From assembly GCA_024639845.1 (NCBI GenBank), contig JAHEGG010000005.1:1-64000 (forward strand): a stretch of 64,000 nt of DNA, given 5' to 3'. How positions within the stretch are numbered: position 1 is the stretch's first letter; every line of letters begins with the position of its first letter. This document shows, piece after piece, positions 49,377 to 58,925 of this stretch. The stretch comes from Microbacteriaceae bacterium (lineage in GTDB: Bacteria; Actinomycetota; Actinomycetes; Actinomycetales; Microbacteriaceae). The notes under the pieces are model-generated. The model saw nothing but the letters and a program-made list of their open reading frames with translations. It did no database searches and was not told the DNA's origin. The position numbers and the translations under genes were made by a program.

Positions 49377-49654
49377 CACTCGTTGCAGACCGGGCCCTCT
49401 TTAGTCTTCTTTGCTAGCAGACTGTGATGCTTCACGATGAAGCACTGCACACAGGTGAACTCGTCTTCTTGAGGTGGCAATACCACGACATCGAGGTCTT
49501 CGGCGATGACTTCGTGGCCCAAAAATCCCTCACCGTGATCGGCTTCGTCGATATCAGGTGAGCTAGCAATCTTTTCCGGGATACGCTCCTTGATGGCCTC
49601 GATCGACTCGGTGTCGTCGTCGGTCTTTCTGGGAGCGTCGTAGTCGGTGGCCAT
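49373..49654 (-). CDS. DUF4193 family zinc-ribbon protein
   Basis: A 93-residue acidic protein with a C-terminal zinc ribbon: Cys68 and Cys71 (FTCVQCFIV) and Cys90 and Cys93 (PVCNEC). The N-terminus MATDYDAPRKTDDD is typical. Function unknown, universal in actinobacteria near dut and sepH. AGAGAGG precedes the ATG. Confidence 0.9.
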   Translation of the reverse strand: MATDYDAPRKTDDDTESIEAIKERIPEKIASSPDIDEADHGEGFLGHEVIAEDLDVVVLPPQEDEFTCVQCFIVKHHSLLAKKTKEGPVCNEC

Positions 49655-49724
49655 TGCCTACCTCTCTCGTGCTGATTACTCGGGCGGGCATAGTCTTACC
49701 GATTTGAATGGTTAAAGCAAACAC

Positions 49725-49763
49725 ATTTGGGTGTTTCTTAGTTTCTTTGAAGAAAACCCAAAT
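49725..49763. repeat. long AT-rich hairpin between the DUF4193 and sepH genes
   Basis: ATTTGGGT-g-TTTCTT pairs with AAGAAA-ACCCAAAT (14 paired bases, one bulge) around a 10-base loop. It sits in the middle of a 192-bp divergent intergenic region, the largest non-RNA gap of this section, and has no T-tract, so it is not a normal terminator. No ORF is seen here. Confidence 0.7.
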
Positions 49764-49846
49764 TTGATTGCAACTCGGCACACCGAGCGTGTTTATGCAC
49801 TTTGGCTGAAAATGCTGGCAAACTAGCCCCAATGTAGGAGGTTTCC

Positions 49847-51010
49847 ATGCAAGAGATCCGGCTGACTGGTAACGAGGACGGTGCGATTCTTTTGGAATCG
49901 TCTGACGGCACTAGCTATCGATTGACCGTGGATGAGGCGCTCAAGACCGCCGTTCGCAAGGCGTCTTCGGCATCCAGCGTCGCAGCGGGCATCACGCCTC
50001 GGGAGATCCAGGAACAGGTAAGGTCCGGCAAGTCCGTTCAGCAGATTGCCGATGAAACGGGAGCCGAGCTCGAATTCCTTCTTACGTTCGCACTACCCGT
50101 GCTCGATGAACTCGATCACATGGTGGCTAGCGCGAGAGCCGTGAGGTTGACCATCCCAGGCGACCGTTTCAACGATGACTCGCAAGTAGAGTTTGGAGAC
50201 TTGGTAGACGGTCGTCTGCAAGAAAACGGTGCTGCAGATATCGTTTGGACCAGCAGCCGCGCCGATGGGGCAGTCTGGCTCATCGGAGTTACCTACCAGG
50301 TCGGCAAGAACGCGGGTTCCGCTCACTGGATTTTCGATCCACGCAAGGTGACACTATCCCCCGAAGACGAATCAGCAGCCGCACTGTCGGTTCTGGAACT
50401 TAATCCAGGCCCGATTCCAAAGGTCCGTGTCGTGACGGACCCGCCGAAGGCCTTCAGAAAAGAAAACGAGACAGTCCAAGAGGTGGATGAGCCTGTTGGC
50501 GCAACGGTTGTGGACTTGGCTGCCGCCCGAAATGCTGCCAATGACCTTCTTGACGAGATTCAAAAGCGCCGCAGTGAAACCATCAAAGAAGAGACCGAGA
50601 CGGTTCTCACTTTCGTTGCAACTCCCGACGAGGCCGAGGATGTGGACATCGATGATTTGTTCGATGAGGATGATTCGCAGGAGGTTGCTGTAGACGAGGA
50701 GACCACCTCTCAGGAGCTGAGCTTTGAGTCTCTGGCTCCTGCCCCGGTCGAGGAAACAGTCGAGGAAGACGCTACGGTTGCAACCGTCGAAGTGGTTAAA
50801 GAAGAGCTTGTTGTGCATTCGGAACCAGAACCTGAGGCAGAGGCCGAGCCAGAACCAGTTGATCCACCAGCGCCGAAGACACGCTCAATGCCAATCGCGG
50901 AGCCCCCAACCACAACCGGGTCAATCGACTCACCTCGCAAGGGTAGAACCTCGATGCCCTCGTGGGATGAAATTGTCTTCGGAACCAAAGCAGACAGCGA
51001 CGACGACTAA
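49847..51010 (+). CDS. sepH: septation protein SepH
   Basis: Actinobacterial FtsZ-binding protein that stimulates Z-ring assembly. The 387-residue protein has the N-terminal DUF3071 domain (1-170), including a helix-turn-helix-like EIQEQVRSGKSVQQIADETG, followed by a long acidic, disordered region (170-355, with repeats of EPEPEAEAEPEPV) and a short conserved C-terminus RKGRTSMPSWDEIVFG. AGGAGG precedes the ATG. It lies beside DUF4193 as usual. Confidence 0.93.
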   Translation: MQEIRLTGNEDGAILLESSDGTSYRLTVDEALKTAVRKASSASSVAAGITPREIQEQVRSGKSVQQIADETGAELEFLLTFALPVLDELDHMVASARAVRLTIPGDRFNDDSQVEFGDLVDGRLQENGAADIVWTSSRADGAVWLIGVTYQVGKNAGSAHWIFDPRKVTLSPEDESAAALSVLELNPGPIPKVRVVTDPPKAFRKENETVQEVDEPVGATVVDLAAARNAANDLLDEIQKRRSETIKEETETVLTFVATPDEAEDVDIDDLFDEDDSQEVAVDEETTSQELSFESLAPAPVEETVEEDATVATVEVVKEELVVHSEPEPEAEAEPEPVDPPAPKTRSMPIAEPPTTTGSIDSPRKGRTSMPSWDEIVFGTKADSDDD

Positions 51011-51011
51011 C

Positions 51012-52118
51012 TCACACGTTCCATCGCACTAGTGGCACACGTGTTTCCGTGTCGCTGATCGAACCGTGGTGGCCAAGCATTTTTAGTGATTGGGGCTTCG
51101 CGGAACGCCGGTCATAGAGCGCGATTTCACCCTTTGCAAGAAGCACGATGTCCGGGGTAAGAGCTCTGCTCGAGCCTTCGACCTGCCAGCCGGCTTCTAC
51201 CAACTCAGCCCAAGTCGCTACAAGGCAGTTAGAGGCAAGCTCAAGTGTCAGTTGCTCGAGGCAAGGGTCGACATCATCCTTGTTTTGAAGATGAAGAAAT
51301 GCGCATCTGGTGTCGCCAGTGGTTTGGTACTCGACATCATGCAGGGCATCGAGCGTCTCGAGGTAAACGTGACCAGTTTCGCCAACTTCCACCATTCCGT
51401 GATCGGCGGTCAGCACAATGCGAGCGCCAGAGCTGGCGAGCATTTGCAAATGGCTGTCAACGGTTTCCAATCCGGTGATCCACTCGCTGCTTGTCGGTCC
51501 AAAACGGTGACCTGCTTGGTCAAGTTCTGGCACATAGACATAGGTGACTCCACTGCGGCGTGACTCGATCCTGGCCCTCGCGAACCTTTCTTCGAGATCG
51601 GCCACACCAATGAACTCCGTGCCCGCGAGCGTCAATCTGGTGAAGCCAGATTTTTCATAGATGCTCGGCGCAATCGTGCGAATCTGCTCGGGATGCAGCT
51701 CGGCGAGAGTTGAAAAGACTTTCCAGTCAGAAACGGGTGCTTGTCCCTGCTCCCATCCCGAAAGCAGGTTAACTCGGTCACCTGATTGTGAGTCGAGAAC
51801 CGTGTAGCCAATGAGTCCGTGCTCTCCAGCGCGCATCCCAGTTGCCAGGCTAGCAAGGCTCAACACAGTGGTGCTTGGCACCTCGCTCCGAAGGCTCTCG
51901 GGCCGGTTCTTATAGGCGCGCACGATGTTTGGTGCGTGGCCCGCGAAAGCTAGCAAATTCTCAAGACCTAAGCCGTCAACGAGCACAACAACAATCGAGT
52001 CGCAATGTGCAAAACCCAAGGGATTTGGCCTCTCCTGAGTGGCAGCAATCGCGCTTGCCAACACAAGGCTCAATCTCCCGACATCCTTGGGAGCCAAGGG
52101 TATTCTCGTATTCGTCAT
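51012..52118 (-). CDS. alkaline phosphatase superfamily (nucleotide pyrophosphatase-like) protein
   Basis: Type I phosphodiesterase/nucleotide pyrophosphatase fold. The ATG at 52118 gives 368 residues; the longer frame runs into parC on the other strand. Metal-site signatures: VVVLVDGLGLENL, the nucleophile Thr in PSTTVLSLASLATGM, LDQAGHRFGP and VLTADHGMVE. No signal peptide, so cytosolic. It precedes parC divergently, as in other Microbacteriaceae and mycobacteria. Substrate unknown. Confidence 0.88.
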   Translation of the reverse strand: MTNTRIPLAPKDVGRLSLVLASAIAATQERPNPLGFAHCDSIVVVLVDGLGLENLLAFAGHAPNIVRAYKNRPESLRSEVPSTTVLSLASLATGMRAGEHGLIGYTVLDSQSGDRVNLLSGWEQGQAPVSDWKVFSTLAELHPEQIRTIAPSIYEKSGFTRLTLAGTEFIGVADLEERFARARIESRRSGVTYVYVPELDQAGHRFGPTSSEWITGLETVDSHLQMLASSGARIVLTADHGMVEVGETGHVYLETLDALHDVEYQTTGDTRCAFLHLQNKDDVDPCLEQLTLELASNCLVATWAELVEAGWQVEGSSRALTPDIVLLAKGEIALYDRRSAKPQSLKMLGHHGSISDTETRVPLVRWNV

Positions 52119-52155
52119 CCCAGACAGTTTGCCACAGTGACTTTTTGAAAGTTCA

Positions 52156-54576
52156 ATGAACCCCGAATCGAAACCCGAAGAGCGCATCGTCGACATCGAC
52201 CTGACCGCTGAAATGAAGGACTCGTTTCTGGAGTACTCGTACTCCGTCATTTATGCTCGAGCACTCCCCGACGCGAGAGACGGTCTAAAGCCGGTTCAGC
52301 GCAGAATCGTCTACCAGATGGGCGAAATGGGATTGCGGCCTGATCGAGGCCACGTCAAGTCGGCACGTGTATCCGGTGAGGTAATGGGAAAACTTCACCC
52401 GCACGGCGACGGTGCGATCTATGACGCCATGGTGCGTATGGCTCAACCGTTCACCCTTCGCGTTCCTCTGATCGACGGCCACGGAAACTTCGGTTCGCTC
52501 GACGACGGGCCAGCTGCCGCGAGATATACCGAAGCCAGGCTTTCGCCAGCATCCCTGCTAATGAATGAAAGCCTCGACGAGGATGTCGTAGATTTCAAGC
52601 CAAACTACGACGCTCAACTTACCGAGCCGGAAGTCCTCCCCGCAGCCTTTCCTAATCTTCTGGTAAACGGTTCCTCGGGCATCGCGGTCGGTATGGCTAC
52701 AAACATGCCCCCGCACAACATGCGTGAGGTGATTAACGCGGCTATCCACCTGTTGGAAAACCCGCAGGCTACAACCTCTGACCTGATGAAATATCTGCCG
52801 GGTCCAGATCTTCCGACCGGCGGAATCATTGTTGGCCTGGAGGGAATCAAAGAGGCTTACGAAACCGGTCGCGGCAGTTTCAAAACCAGAGCACGGGTAA
52901 ACATCGAGTCGGTTAGTCCGCGCAAAATGGGAATCGTTGTTACTGAACTTCCCTACCTCGTTGGTCCAGAAAAGGTCATTGAGAAGATCAAGGATGGAGT
53001 CAACAGCAAAAAGCTGGTGGGCATCGCAGATGTCACCGATCTAACCGACCGTTCTAACGGACTTCGATTGGTGATTGAGCTCAAGACTGGCTTCGATCCC
53101 CAGGTCGTGCTCGATCTGCTCTACCGCTATACGCCGATGGAAGACTCGTTTGGTATCAACAACGTCACCCTGGTCGGTGGACGGCCACACGTTTTGGGCA
53201 TTCGAGACCTGCTTGGCGTCTATCTCGCCCACCGAGTCACGGTTACACGTCGACGTAGCCAGAATCGACTGGGCAAGCGCCAGGCAAGACTTCACCTTGT
53301 CGATGGTTTGCTCGTGGCGATTTTGAACATTGACGAGGTCATCGAAGTGATCAGAAACAGTGATGAGGTTGATGAGGCGCGCAGCAAACTCATGTCGGTT
53401 TTCGATCTCTCGGAGATCCAGGCCGAGTACATTCTCGAGCTGCGGCTCCGACGCCTAACTAAGTTCTCGAAAATCGAACTTGAAGCCGAACGCGACAAAC
53501 TCATTTCAGAAATCCGTGAACTTGAGAGTCTCCTTTCAGATGACGCAAGGCTCCGAGCTGTGGTGGCAAGCGAACTTGCAGAAGTCGCCGGCAAATATGG
53601 GGATGCTCGAAGAACAACTTTGCTTCAGGATGGCGAAATCGCGAATCCAACGTCATCTTCAAAGTCGAAGCCGGTGTCGGCAGAACTTGCGGACACCGCC
53701 ACAATCATCGGCCTTACGGCCACCGGTCTACTCGGCAGGTTCAGCGCCCTGCCTGAGGTTGAGTCTCAAAAGCGTCGCAAGCACGACGTTCTAGCGTTGA
53801 CGATCAACACGACTACTAGAACGGATGTTGGTGCCTTGACATCAACTGGAAGAGTCGTTCGTGTTCACGTCGGCGACATCCCTGCGACCGGTGACTTCTT
53901 CGACGCTGGGCTGGCGGCTAAGGCTCAAGAATTCTTCGACCTAGCTAAGAACGAGAAGTTAATCACCGTTTTCGAGCTCACCGAAGGCAACGAAATTTTC
54001 TTGGGTACTCAAGGCGGAGTGGTCAAGCGCGTTTCTGCCGATTACCCAAACAAATCCGAGTTCGAAATGATCGCACTCAAAGAGGGCGACAGCGTTGTAG
54101 GCGCAGGCCTCGCAGCGGATGCGACCCATCTGGTCTTCGCGACCAGCGAGGCTCAGGTATTGCGCTTCGACGCGATTGGGGTGCGTGCCCAAGGGCGCGC
54201 GGCCAGCGGCGTTGCCGGAATCTCGATTGCTGTATCCGATTCAGTTGTTTATTTTGGAGTCGCAACCAGCCAGACATCTGCTTTGATCACAGCAGCAAAC
54301 TCGAGTTCTGCACTGGCAAACACCGATGCCGGAAGCCTGAAGGTCACTGCCATCGACGACTTCCCCATAAAAGGTCGCGCCACGGGAGGTGTGCGAGGCC
54401 ACAAGTTCATCCGCAACGAGGACCAGCTCTACGCAGCGATGCTAGTGGCAGAGCCTGCCGCGGCTTGCACTCACGATGGCAAGCCGCTCGACCTGCCAAC
54501 CTTGGCAAAGCGCGACGCTAGTGGAAGCCCGTCCGTAGCCATTTTTGCGGGCGCTGGAAAACAGGCAACAAGTTAG
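52156..54576 (+). CDS. parC: DNA topoisomerase IV subunit A (GyrA/ParC family)
   Basis: Breakage-reunion subunit of a type IIA topoisomerase. The 806-residue protein has the catalytic Tyr124 in [11 protein letters not shown], the winged-helix QRDR region [12 protein letters not shown] and a C-terminal beta-pinwheel. The GyrA box (QRRGGKG type) is absent, which favours a decatenating topoisomerase IV over gyrase. The usual Ser at the quinolone-contact position is Gly86. It converges on parE with 12 bp between. Confidence 0.92.
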   Translation: MNPESKPEERIVDIDLTAEMKDSFLEYSYSVIYARALPDARDGLKPVQRRIVYQMGEMGLRPDRGHVKSARVSGEVMGKLHPHGDGAIYDAMVRMAQPFTLRVPLIDGHGNFGSLDDGPAAARYTEARLSPASLLMNESLDEDVVDFKPNYDAQLTEPEVLPAAFPNLLVNGSSGIAVGMATNMPPHNMREVINAAIHLLENPQATTSDLMKYLPGPDLPTGGIIVGLEGIKEAYETGRGSFKTRARVNIESVSPRKMGIVVTELPYLVGPEKVIEKIKDGVNSKKLVGIADVTDLTDRSNGLRLVIELKTGFDPQVVLDLLYRYTPMEDSFGINNVTLVGGRPHVLGIRDLLGVYLAHRVTVTRRRSQNRLGKRQARLHLVDGLLVAILNIDEVIEVIRNSDEVDEARSKLMSVFDLSEIQAEYILELRLRRLTKFSKIELEAERDKLISEIRELESLLSDDARLRAVVASELAEVAGKYGDARRTTLLQDGEIANPTSSSKSKPVSAELADTATIIGLTATGLLGRFSALPEVESQKRRKHDVLALTINTTTRTDVGALTSTGRVVRVHVGDIPATGDFFDAGLAAKAQEFFDLAKNEKLITVFELTEGNEIFLGTQGGVVKRVSADYPNKSEFEMIALKEGDSVVGAGLAADATHLVFATSEAQVLRFDAIGVRAQGRAASGVAGISIAVSDSVVYFGVATSQTSALITAANSSSALANTDAGSLKVTAIDDFPIKGRATGGVRGHKFIRNEDQLYAAMLVAEPAAACTHDGKPLDLPTLAKRDASGSPSVAIFAGAGKQATS

Positions 54577-54588
54577 AGCCCGAGAGGC

Positions 54589-56670
54589 TTAGGCGTCGAC
54601 GCGTTCGATGTCGAAATCATCCGCACTTTCGATGATGAAATCACGTCTCGGAGCAACATCATTGCCCATTAGAAGTTCAAACATGTGCTCGGCCGCTTCG
54701 GCATCCTCGACTCGAACTCTTCGAAGTGTGCGCCGCGATCGATCCATCGTCGTTTCGGCCAATTGGTCGGCGTCCATTTCGCCAAGGCCCTTGTAGCGCT
54801 GGATCGGCTCTTGATAGCGCTTGCCTGAGGCCTTCAACTTCGCCAGAAGGTTCTCGAGTTCGGCTTGGCTGTAGGTGTAGACGAAATCGTTTGGCTTGCT
54901 ACCGGCGTTGATTAGATTGACCCGATGAAGCGGCGGCACGGCAGCATAAACACGACCAGCTTCGACCAATGGCCGCATATATCTAAAGAACAGCGTTAGC
55001 AAGAGTGTGCGGATGTGTGCTCCATCAACATCTGCGTCGCTCATCAGGATTACCTTGCCGTAGCGTGCAGATTCAAGGTCGAATGAACGCCCGCTTCCCG
55101 AGCCGATAACCTGGATGATCGACGCACACTCTGAGTTTGAAAGCATGTCGCTAATCGAAGCCTTTTGCACGTTCAGGATTTTGCCGCGAATCGGAAGTAG
55201 CGCCTGATATTCGCTATCACGAGCCAGCTTCGCAGTACCAAGTGCCGAGTCACCCTCAACGATAAATAGCTCGCTCACCTCGGTCTCTTGCGTTCGGCAA
55301 TCGACCAGTTTGGTTGGCAGGGATGACGTTTCCAAGGCATTCTTACGCCGTTGGGTCTCTTTGTGAGTGCGAGCTGAGATGCGCGACTTCATCTCGCTGA
55401 CGACCTTCTCGAGCAAGAGAGCCGATTGAGCCTTGTCATCTCGTTTTGAACTCTCGAGTCGCTCGGTGAGGGCCTTGGCGACGATGTTCGAGACGATGTT
55501 CTTCACGGCGGGTGTACCGAGAATCTCCTTGGTCTGACCCTCAAACTGAGGTTCAGCGAGGCGCACGGTCACCACCGCCGTAAGGCCTGCGGTTATGTCC
55601 TCTTTTTCGAGTTTGTCGTTTCCAACCTTGAGTTTGCGAGCATTGGCGTCAACCTGGCTTCTAATCACCTTGAGGAGTGCCTGCTCGAAACCGGCTACGT
55701 GCGTTCCCCCCTTGGGGGTTGCAATGATGTTTACATAGGAGCGAATCTCGGTGTCATAGCCGGTTCCCCAGCGAACTGCGACATCGACTTCGCACGAACG
55801 CTCGACCTCGCGGCTCTCCATGTTTCCTGCCTCGTTCAAAACGGGAACGGTTTCGGTGAAGGTTGCGGATCCGCCGAGTCGCCAGGTGGCCGTGAGCGCA
55901 GCATCCTTGGCTAGAAAGTTGGCGTATTCGGTTACGCCTCCGTCAAACTTGAAAACATGGTGCTGACTATCGGCTTCACGGTTGTCGCGAACGTCTAGTT
56001 TCAAACCAGGCACTAAGAACGCGGTCTGACGGGCTCGCGCCAGCAGCTCATCGGTAGCGAATGAAGCCTCTTTGATGAAAATCTGCTTGTCGGCCCAGTA
56101 GCGAACTCTGGTTCCGTTGACTCCCTTGGCTACCTTTCCGATAACCTGCAGTTCGCTGGCCTCTTCGAATGGCTTGAATGGGTTCGAAGCAGATACGCCG
56201 GCTTTATCGTCAAAAACACCCGGTTCGCCCCTATGGAAAGACATTTTGTAAGTTTTGCCGTCGCGGTCGACCTCGACATCGAGTCGTTCACTGAGGGCGT
56301 TTACGACGGAGGCGCCGACGCCGTGCAAACCGCCGCTAGCCGAGTAGCTTCCGCTGCCGAACTTGCCACCCGCATGAAGTTTGGTGAAAACCACCTCAAC
56401 GCCGCTCAGCCCGGTTTTCGGTTCGATGTCGACCGGGATGCCTCGAGCCTTGTCCCTCACTTCAACCGAAGAATCCTCATGAAGAATAATCTCGATGTCA
56501 CTACCGTGGCCAGCCAAAGCCTCGTCCACGGAGTTGTCGATGATCTCCCACAGGCAGTGCATTAGCCCTCTGCTGTCGGTGCTACCGATATACATTCCAG
56601 GGCGCTTGCGAACGGCCTCGAGTCCCTCCAGAACAGAGAGGTGGCGCGCGGAATAGTCGGTGTTTGGCAC
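54589..56670 (-). CDS. parE: DNA topoisomerase IV subunit B (GyrB/ParE family)
   Basis: ATPase and TOPRIM subunit paired with ParC. The 693-residue protein has the GHKL ATPase (EIIDNSVDEALAGHG; GGLHGVGASVVNALS), the transducer domain and TOPRIM with FIVEGDSALGTAKLARD (about residues 468-484) and SDADVDGAHIRTLLL. Length is that of actinobacterial ParE/GyrB-like proteins. Facing parC across a 12-bp gap. Confidence 0.93.
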   Translation of the reverse strand: MPNTDYSARHLSVLEGLEAVRKRPGMYIGSTDSRGLMHCLWEIIDNSVDEALAGHGSDIEIILHEDSSVEVRDKARGIPVDIEPKTGLSGVEVVFTKLHAGGKFGSGSYSASGGLHGVGASVVNALSERLDVEVDRDGKTYKMSFHRGEPGVFDDKAGVSASNPFKPFEEASELQVIGKVAKGVNGTRVRYWADKQIFIKEASFATDELLARARQTAFLVPGLKLDVRDNREADSQHHVFKFDGGVTEYANFLAKDAALTATWRLGGSATFTETVPVLNEAGNMESREVERSCEVDVAVRWGTGYDTEIRSYVNIIATPKGGTHVAGFEQALLKVIRSQVDANARKLKVGNDKLEKEDITAGLTAVVTVRLAEPQFEGQTKEILGTPAVKNIVSNIVAKALTERLESSKRDDKAQSALLLEKVVSEMKSRISARTHKETQRRKNALETSSLPTKLVDCRTQETEVSELFIVEGDSALGTAKLARDSEYQALLPIRGKILNVQKASISDMLSNSECASIIQVIGSGSGRSFDLESARYGKVILMSDADVDGAHIRTLLLTLFFRYMRPLVEAGRVYAAVPPLHRVNLINAGSKPNDFVYTYSQAELENLLAKLKASGKRYQEPIQRYKGLGEMDADQLAETTMDRSRRTLRRVRVEDAEAAEHMFELLMGNDVAPRRDFIIESADDFDIERVDA

Positions 56671-56811
56671 CCTGAAATGCTAGCCCCAAGCGCTGTTCTT
56701 GACCCGCGTAGACACGGGCGCATCCAAAAACTATTCGCAGTTAGCGAAACTCACCGAAATGCGAGGGAGTTTGTCTGTGGTGTGTGTTGAGATTGTTCCA
56801 GGAGGCAGTAA

Positions 56812-57036
56812 ATGCACGAAACCGAAGTAGTAGAGACCGAGACATCCGAGCCAAGCAGCGAATCTTTGAATGCAAACGATCGCTGTGACTCTTGCGGCGC
56901 TCAGGCTTATGTGCGCGCCACTCTTGAATTCGGCGAGCTGCTCTTCTGCCTGCATCACGCTACTCTCAACAAGGCTGCCCTCGAACCCGTCACTTTAAAG
57001 TGGCATGACGAGAGCGACAAGCTGCTCGCTCGTTAG
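56812..57036 (+). CDS. DUF7455-type small zinc-ribbon protein
   Basis: A 74-residue protein; the core NDRCDSCGAQAYVRATLEFGE followed by LLFCLHHATLN carries a CxxC and a C-x2-H pair likely to bind zinc. The family is small, actinobacterial and of unknown role, usually beside sigA or parE. AGGAGG with a suitable spacer precedes the ATG. The N-terminal 22 residues are acidic and disordered. Confidence 0.88.
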   Translation: MHETEVVETETSEPSSESLNANDRCDSCGAQAYVRATLEFGELLFCLHHATLNKAALEPVTLKWHDESDKLLAR

Positions 57037-57039
57037 GGC

Positions 57040-57651
57040 TTAATCGTCGGGCATCTCCCAAATCTTCTCTAGGTGCGCGTTGGCAGCTTGTTCTTGGCTA
57101 GATTCGCCAAGTTCAACACCCGCTCGGCGGAGTAGTTCAGAAGCCCAATCTGGATTGCGAGCTAGAAACGGCCCGTGCAAGTAGGTACGGATTACGTTCG
57201 ACTCCACACTAAGCATCGAATCAACTACTTGAGAGTTGAAGTAACCGATCGCGCTGTGCGGCCATCCAGGAATAGCCAACTTCAAATTGTAAGCGCGACT
57301 TGATGACACCCCAAAAGTCTTCGCTGCCCTTCCGACTAGCCCCAAGCCACTGGAAACCACAATTCCAGGAGTGCCGAGGTTAATCATGCGGTTGTATAGC
57401 GTCTGAAAAGTGCTCGCTTCGGGGGTGAGGCTAGCAATCGCGGCAAGCGATCCGTGTCCGATCACCACAACACATCTATGGGGTTCCTTTTCGACCTCAT
57501 CAAGACATGCTTCTAGTTCACGCTGAGATGTAACTGAAACCAGCCGATGTTCAACGCCGGCCCACTCAAGACGCTTAGACAACACGTTTGCGTTCTCAGC
57601 GTCGCCGTTGAGGTTGAGTTTGGCAGGGAATAGCCGAAAAATCGTGATCAT
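57040..57651 (-). CDS. gatD: GatD-like protein lacking the catalytic cysteine
   Basis: Homologue of GatD, the glutaminase subunit that with MurT amidates D-Glu of lipid II to D-isoglutamine. The fold is recognisable (LFPAKLNLNGDAENANVL; RTYLHGPFLARNPDW with His159), but the nucleophile motif ICGGYQ-LG reads VVSSGLGLVG, so the Cys is Ser100 and the following Gly and Gln are changed. The GGGxDxxQ loop reads GHGSLAAI and the NHGGR stretch is lost. Length (203 aa) is shorter than staphylococcal GatD. It overlaps murT by 4 bp. Glutaminase activity is not expected; a structural or new role is inferred. Confidence 0.85.
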   Translation of the reverse strand: MITIFRLFPAKLNLNGDAENANVLSKRLEWAGVEHRLVSVTSQRELEACLDEVEKEPHRCVVVIGHGSLAAIASLTPEASTFQTLYNRMINLGTPGIVVSSGLGLVGRAAKTFGVSSSRAYNLKLAIPGWPHSAIGYFNSQVVDSMLSVESNVIRTYLHGPFLARNPDWASELLRRAGVELGESSQEQAANAHLEKIWEMPDD

Positions 57652-58919
57652 CTCTCAACCTCCTCTGGACTCCAGAAACCAAGTGCTCGCCTCATTCTTC
57701 GCATGACGTCGGCGCTAAAAATTACCACCTTGTGTCCCGTGCTTGGCTTCGGAAGTGCGAAAAATGACTTGATGGCATGTTCCAGGTCGTCAGTTGTCTG
57801 AGAGACTGGGACACCCTTGTAGAGCAGAGTCAACGCTGCTTCGTGCGCGTTGTATCCGGTGCAGACATCAACATGCTTGAGATTCGAGTAGTCGACGGTC
57901 CAGAGCCATGAAGGATCGTGAACATCTCCGCCGATGCCAAAGAGGATTTGTTCCGGGTTGCCTGGCAGGTTGTTCAAGTTCAACTGCATTGATGCGGGGT
58001 TCTGCACCAGGATGAATTCAACATCCTCTCCCCCGACCTGAACCATTTCTCCCCGAGCAAAGACCGGAGGGACTTCGTTCAGCGTCTTGGTGGCAATCGA
58101 GGCCTCAAATCTAGAGCCGAGCAAACGTCTAGCGCTTTCGAAAGCAGCGACCGCGTCAAGGGCAAAATGCAACCCCCTTGAAGGCAGATTTACCTGCCAA
58201 CGCTTCTCTTCTGACGAGATTTCAATCTCGGTGAGATTTGCATAGCTCGACACCTCGCTGTCCACTCGAGGTCGGTCCAAGGGGTCTACATATGTTGGAG
58301 CGGTTTCGAGTCCACCGAAGGTGTTCATGATGCCCAGATCGATGCCAAACCATGAGACGAATTTGCCAGCAAGTTCAGCTCCGATCATGATCGTGTTTTG
58401 ATCATCGGCATTCAGGATGACCGAATCAGTTGCCCGAGATGCGACCAATGCAAGGTCTTGGCGCACCAGGGCCGGGTCGACGAACCTGTCGAGCTGATCT
58501 TCCAAAACATTCAGCACAGTTACCTGGCGAGGCGCAACCTTGCGACTCAGCTGTTCGGCGTGCGCTTCGTCCATTTCTAAAATGGCGATGTCACCCGCGA
58601 TTCGGCCGGCAAATGATGCCTTTTCAACAATGGTGGCGTAGAAACCCTGAAGAATGTTCGCGGTCGAAGGATTGGTGAAAACAGTTAGCCCATGGTCGCG
58701 AGCGATAGCGACAAGCATCTTGGTGGTGGTCGATTTGCCTGCGGAACCCGTCACGATCACGAGACCCTGTTCAAAGCCGTTGAGCACTCGCCACAGAATT
58801 CCAGGCGCTAGTTTGCTAACGATCACCCCTGGAAGCGCTGACCCTCCACCTTTCCTGACCAAGCGGATGAGTGTGCGGGCTACACGCCCGACAAGCAACG
58901 CTGGCCAGTATCGCAACAT
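57648..58919 (-). CDS. murT: MurT-like Mur ligase lacking the zinc ribbon and amidation Asp
   Basis: Mur-ligase-type ATPase of 423 residues. The ATP-binding core is kept: P-loop TGSAGKSTT (about 57-65), EMDEAH (115-120), EDQLDR (140-145), LNADDQN and VQNPASMQ, and the DUF1727 C-terminal domain. The four zinc-ribbon cysteines of MurT are missing (the protein has one Cys, at 353), and the motif SW-I/L-Y/W-D-x-D-F reads SWLWTVDY (337-344), with Thr341 for the first Asp. Six bp after sigA and coupled to gatD. Probably activates a D-Glu carboxylate but not for GatD ammonia; see findings. Confidence 0.88.
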   Translation of the reverse strand: MLRYWPALLVGRVARTLIRLVRKGGGSALPGVIVSKLAPGILWRVLNGFEQGLVIVTGSAGKSTTTKMLVAIARDHGLTVFTNPSTANILQGFYATIVEKASFAGRIAGDIAILEMDEAHAEQLSRKVAPRQVTVLNVLEDQLDRFVDPALVRQDLALVASRATDSVILNADDQNTIMIGAELAGKFVSWFGIDLGIMNTFGGLETAPTYVDPLDRPRVDSEVSSYANLTEIEISSEEKRWQVNLPSRGLHFALDAVAAFESARRLLGSRFEASIATKTLNEVPPVFARGEMVQVGGEDVEFILVQNPASMQLNLNNLPGNPEQILFGIGGDVHDPSWLWTVDYSNLKHVDVCTGYNAHEAALTLLYKGVPVSQTTDDLEHAIKSFFALPKPSTGHKVVIFSADVMRRMRRALGFWSPEEVER

Positions 58920-58925
58920 GAGTTT

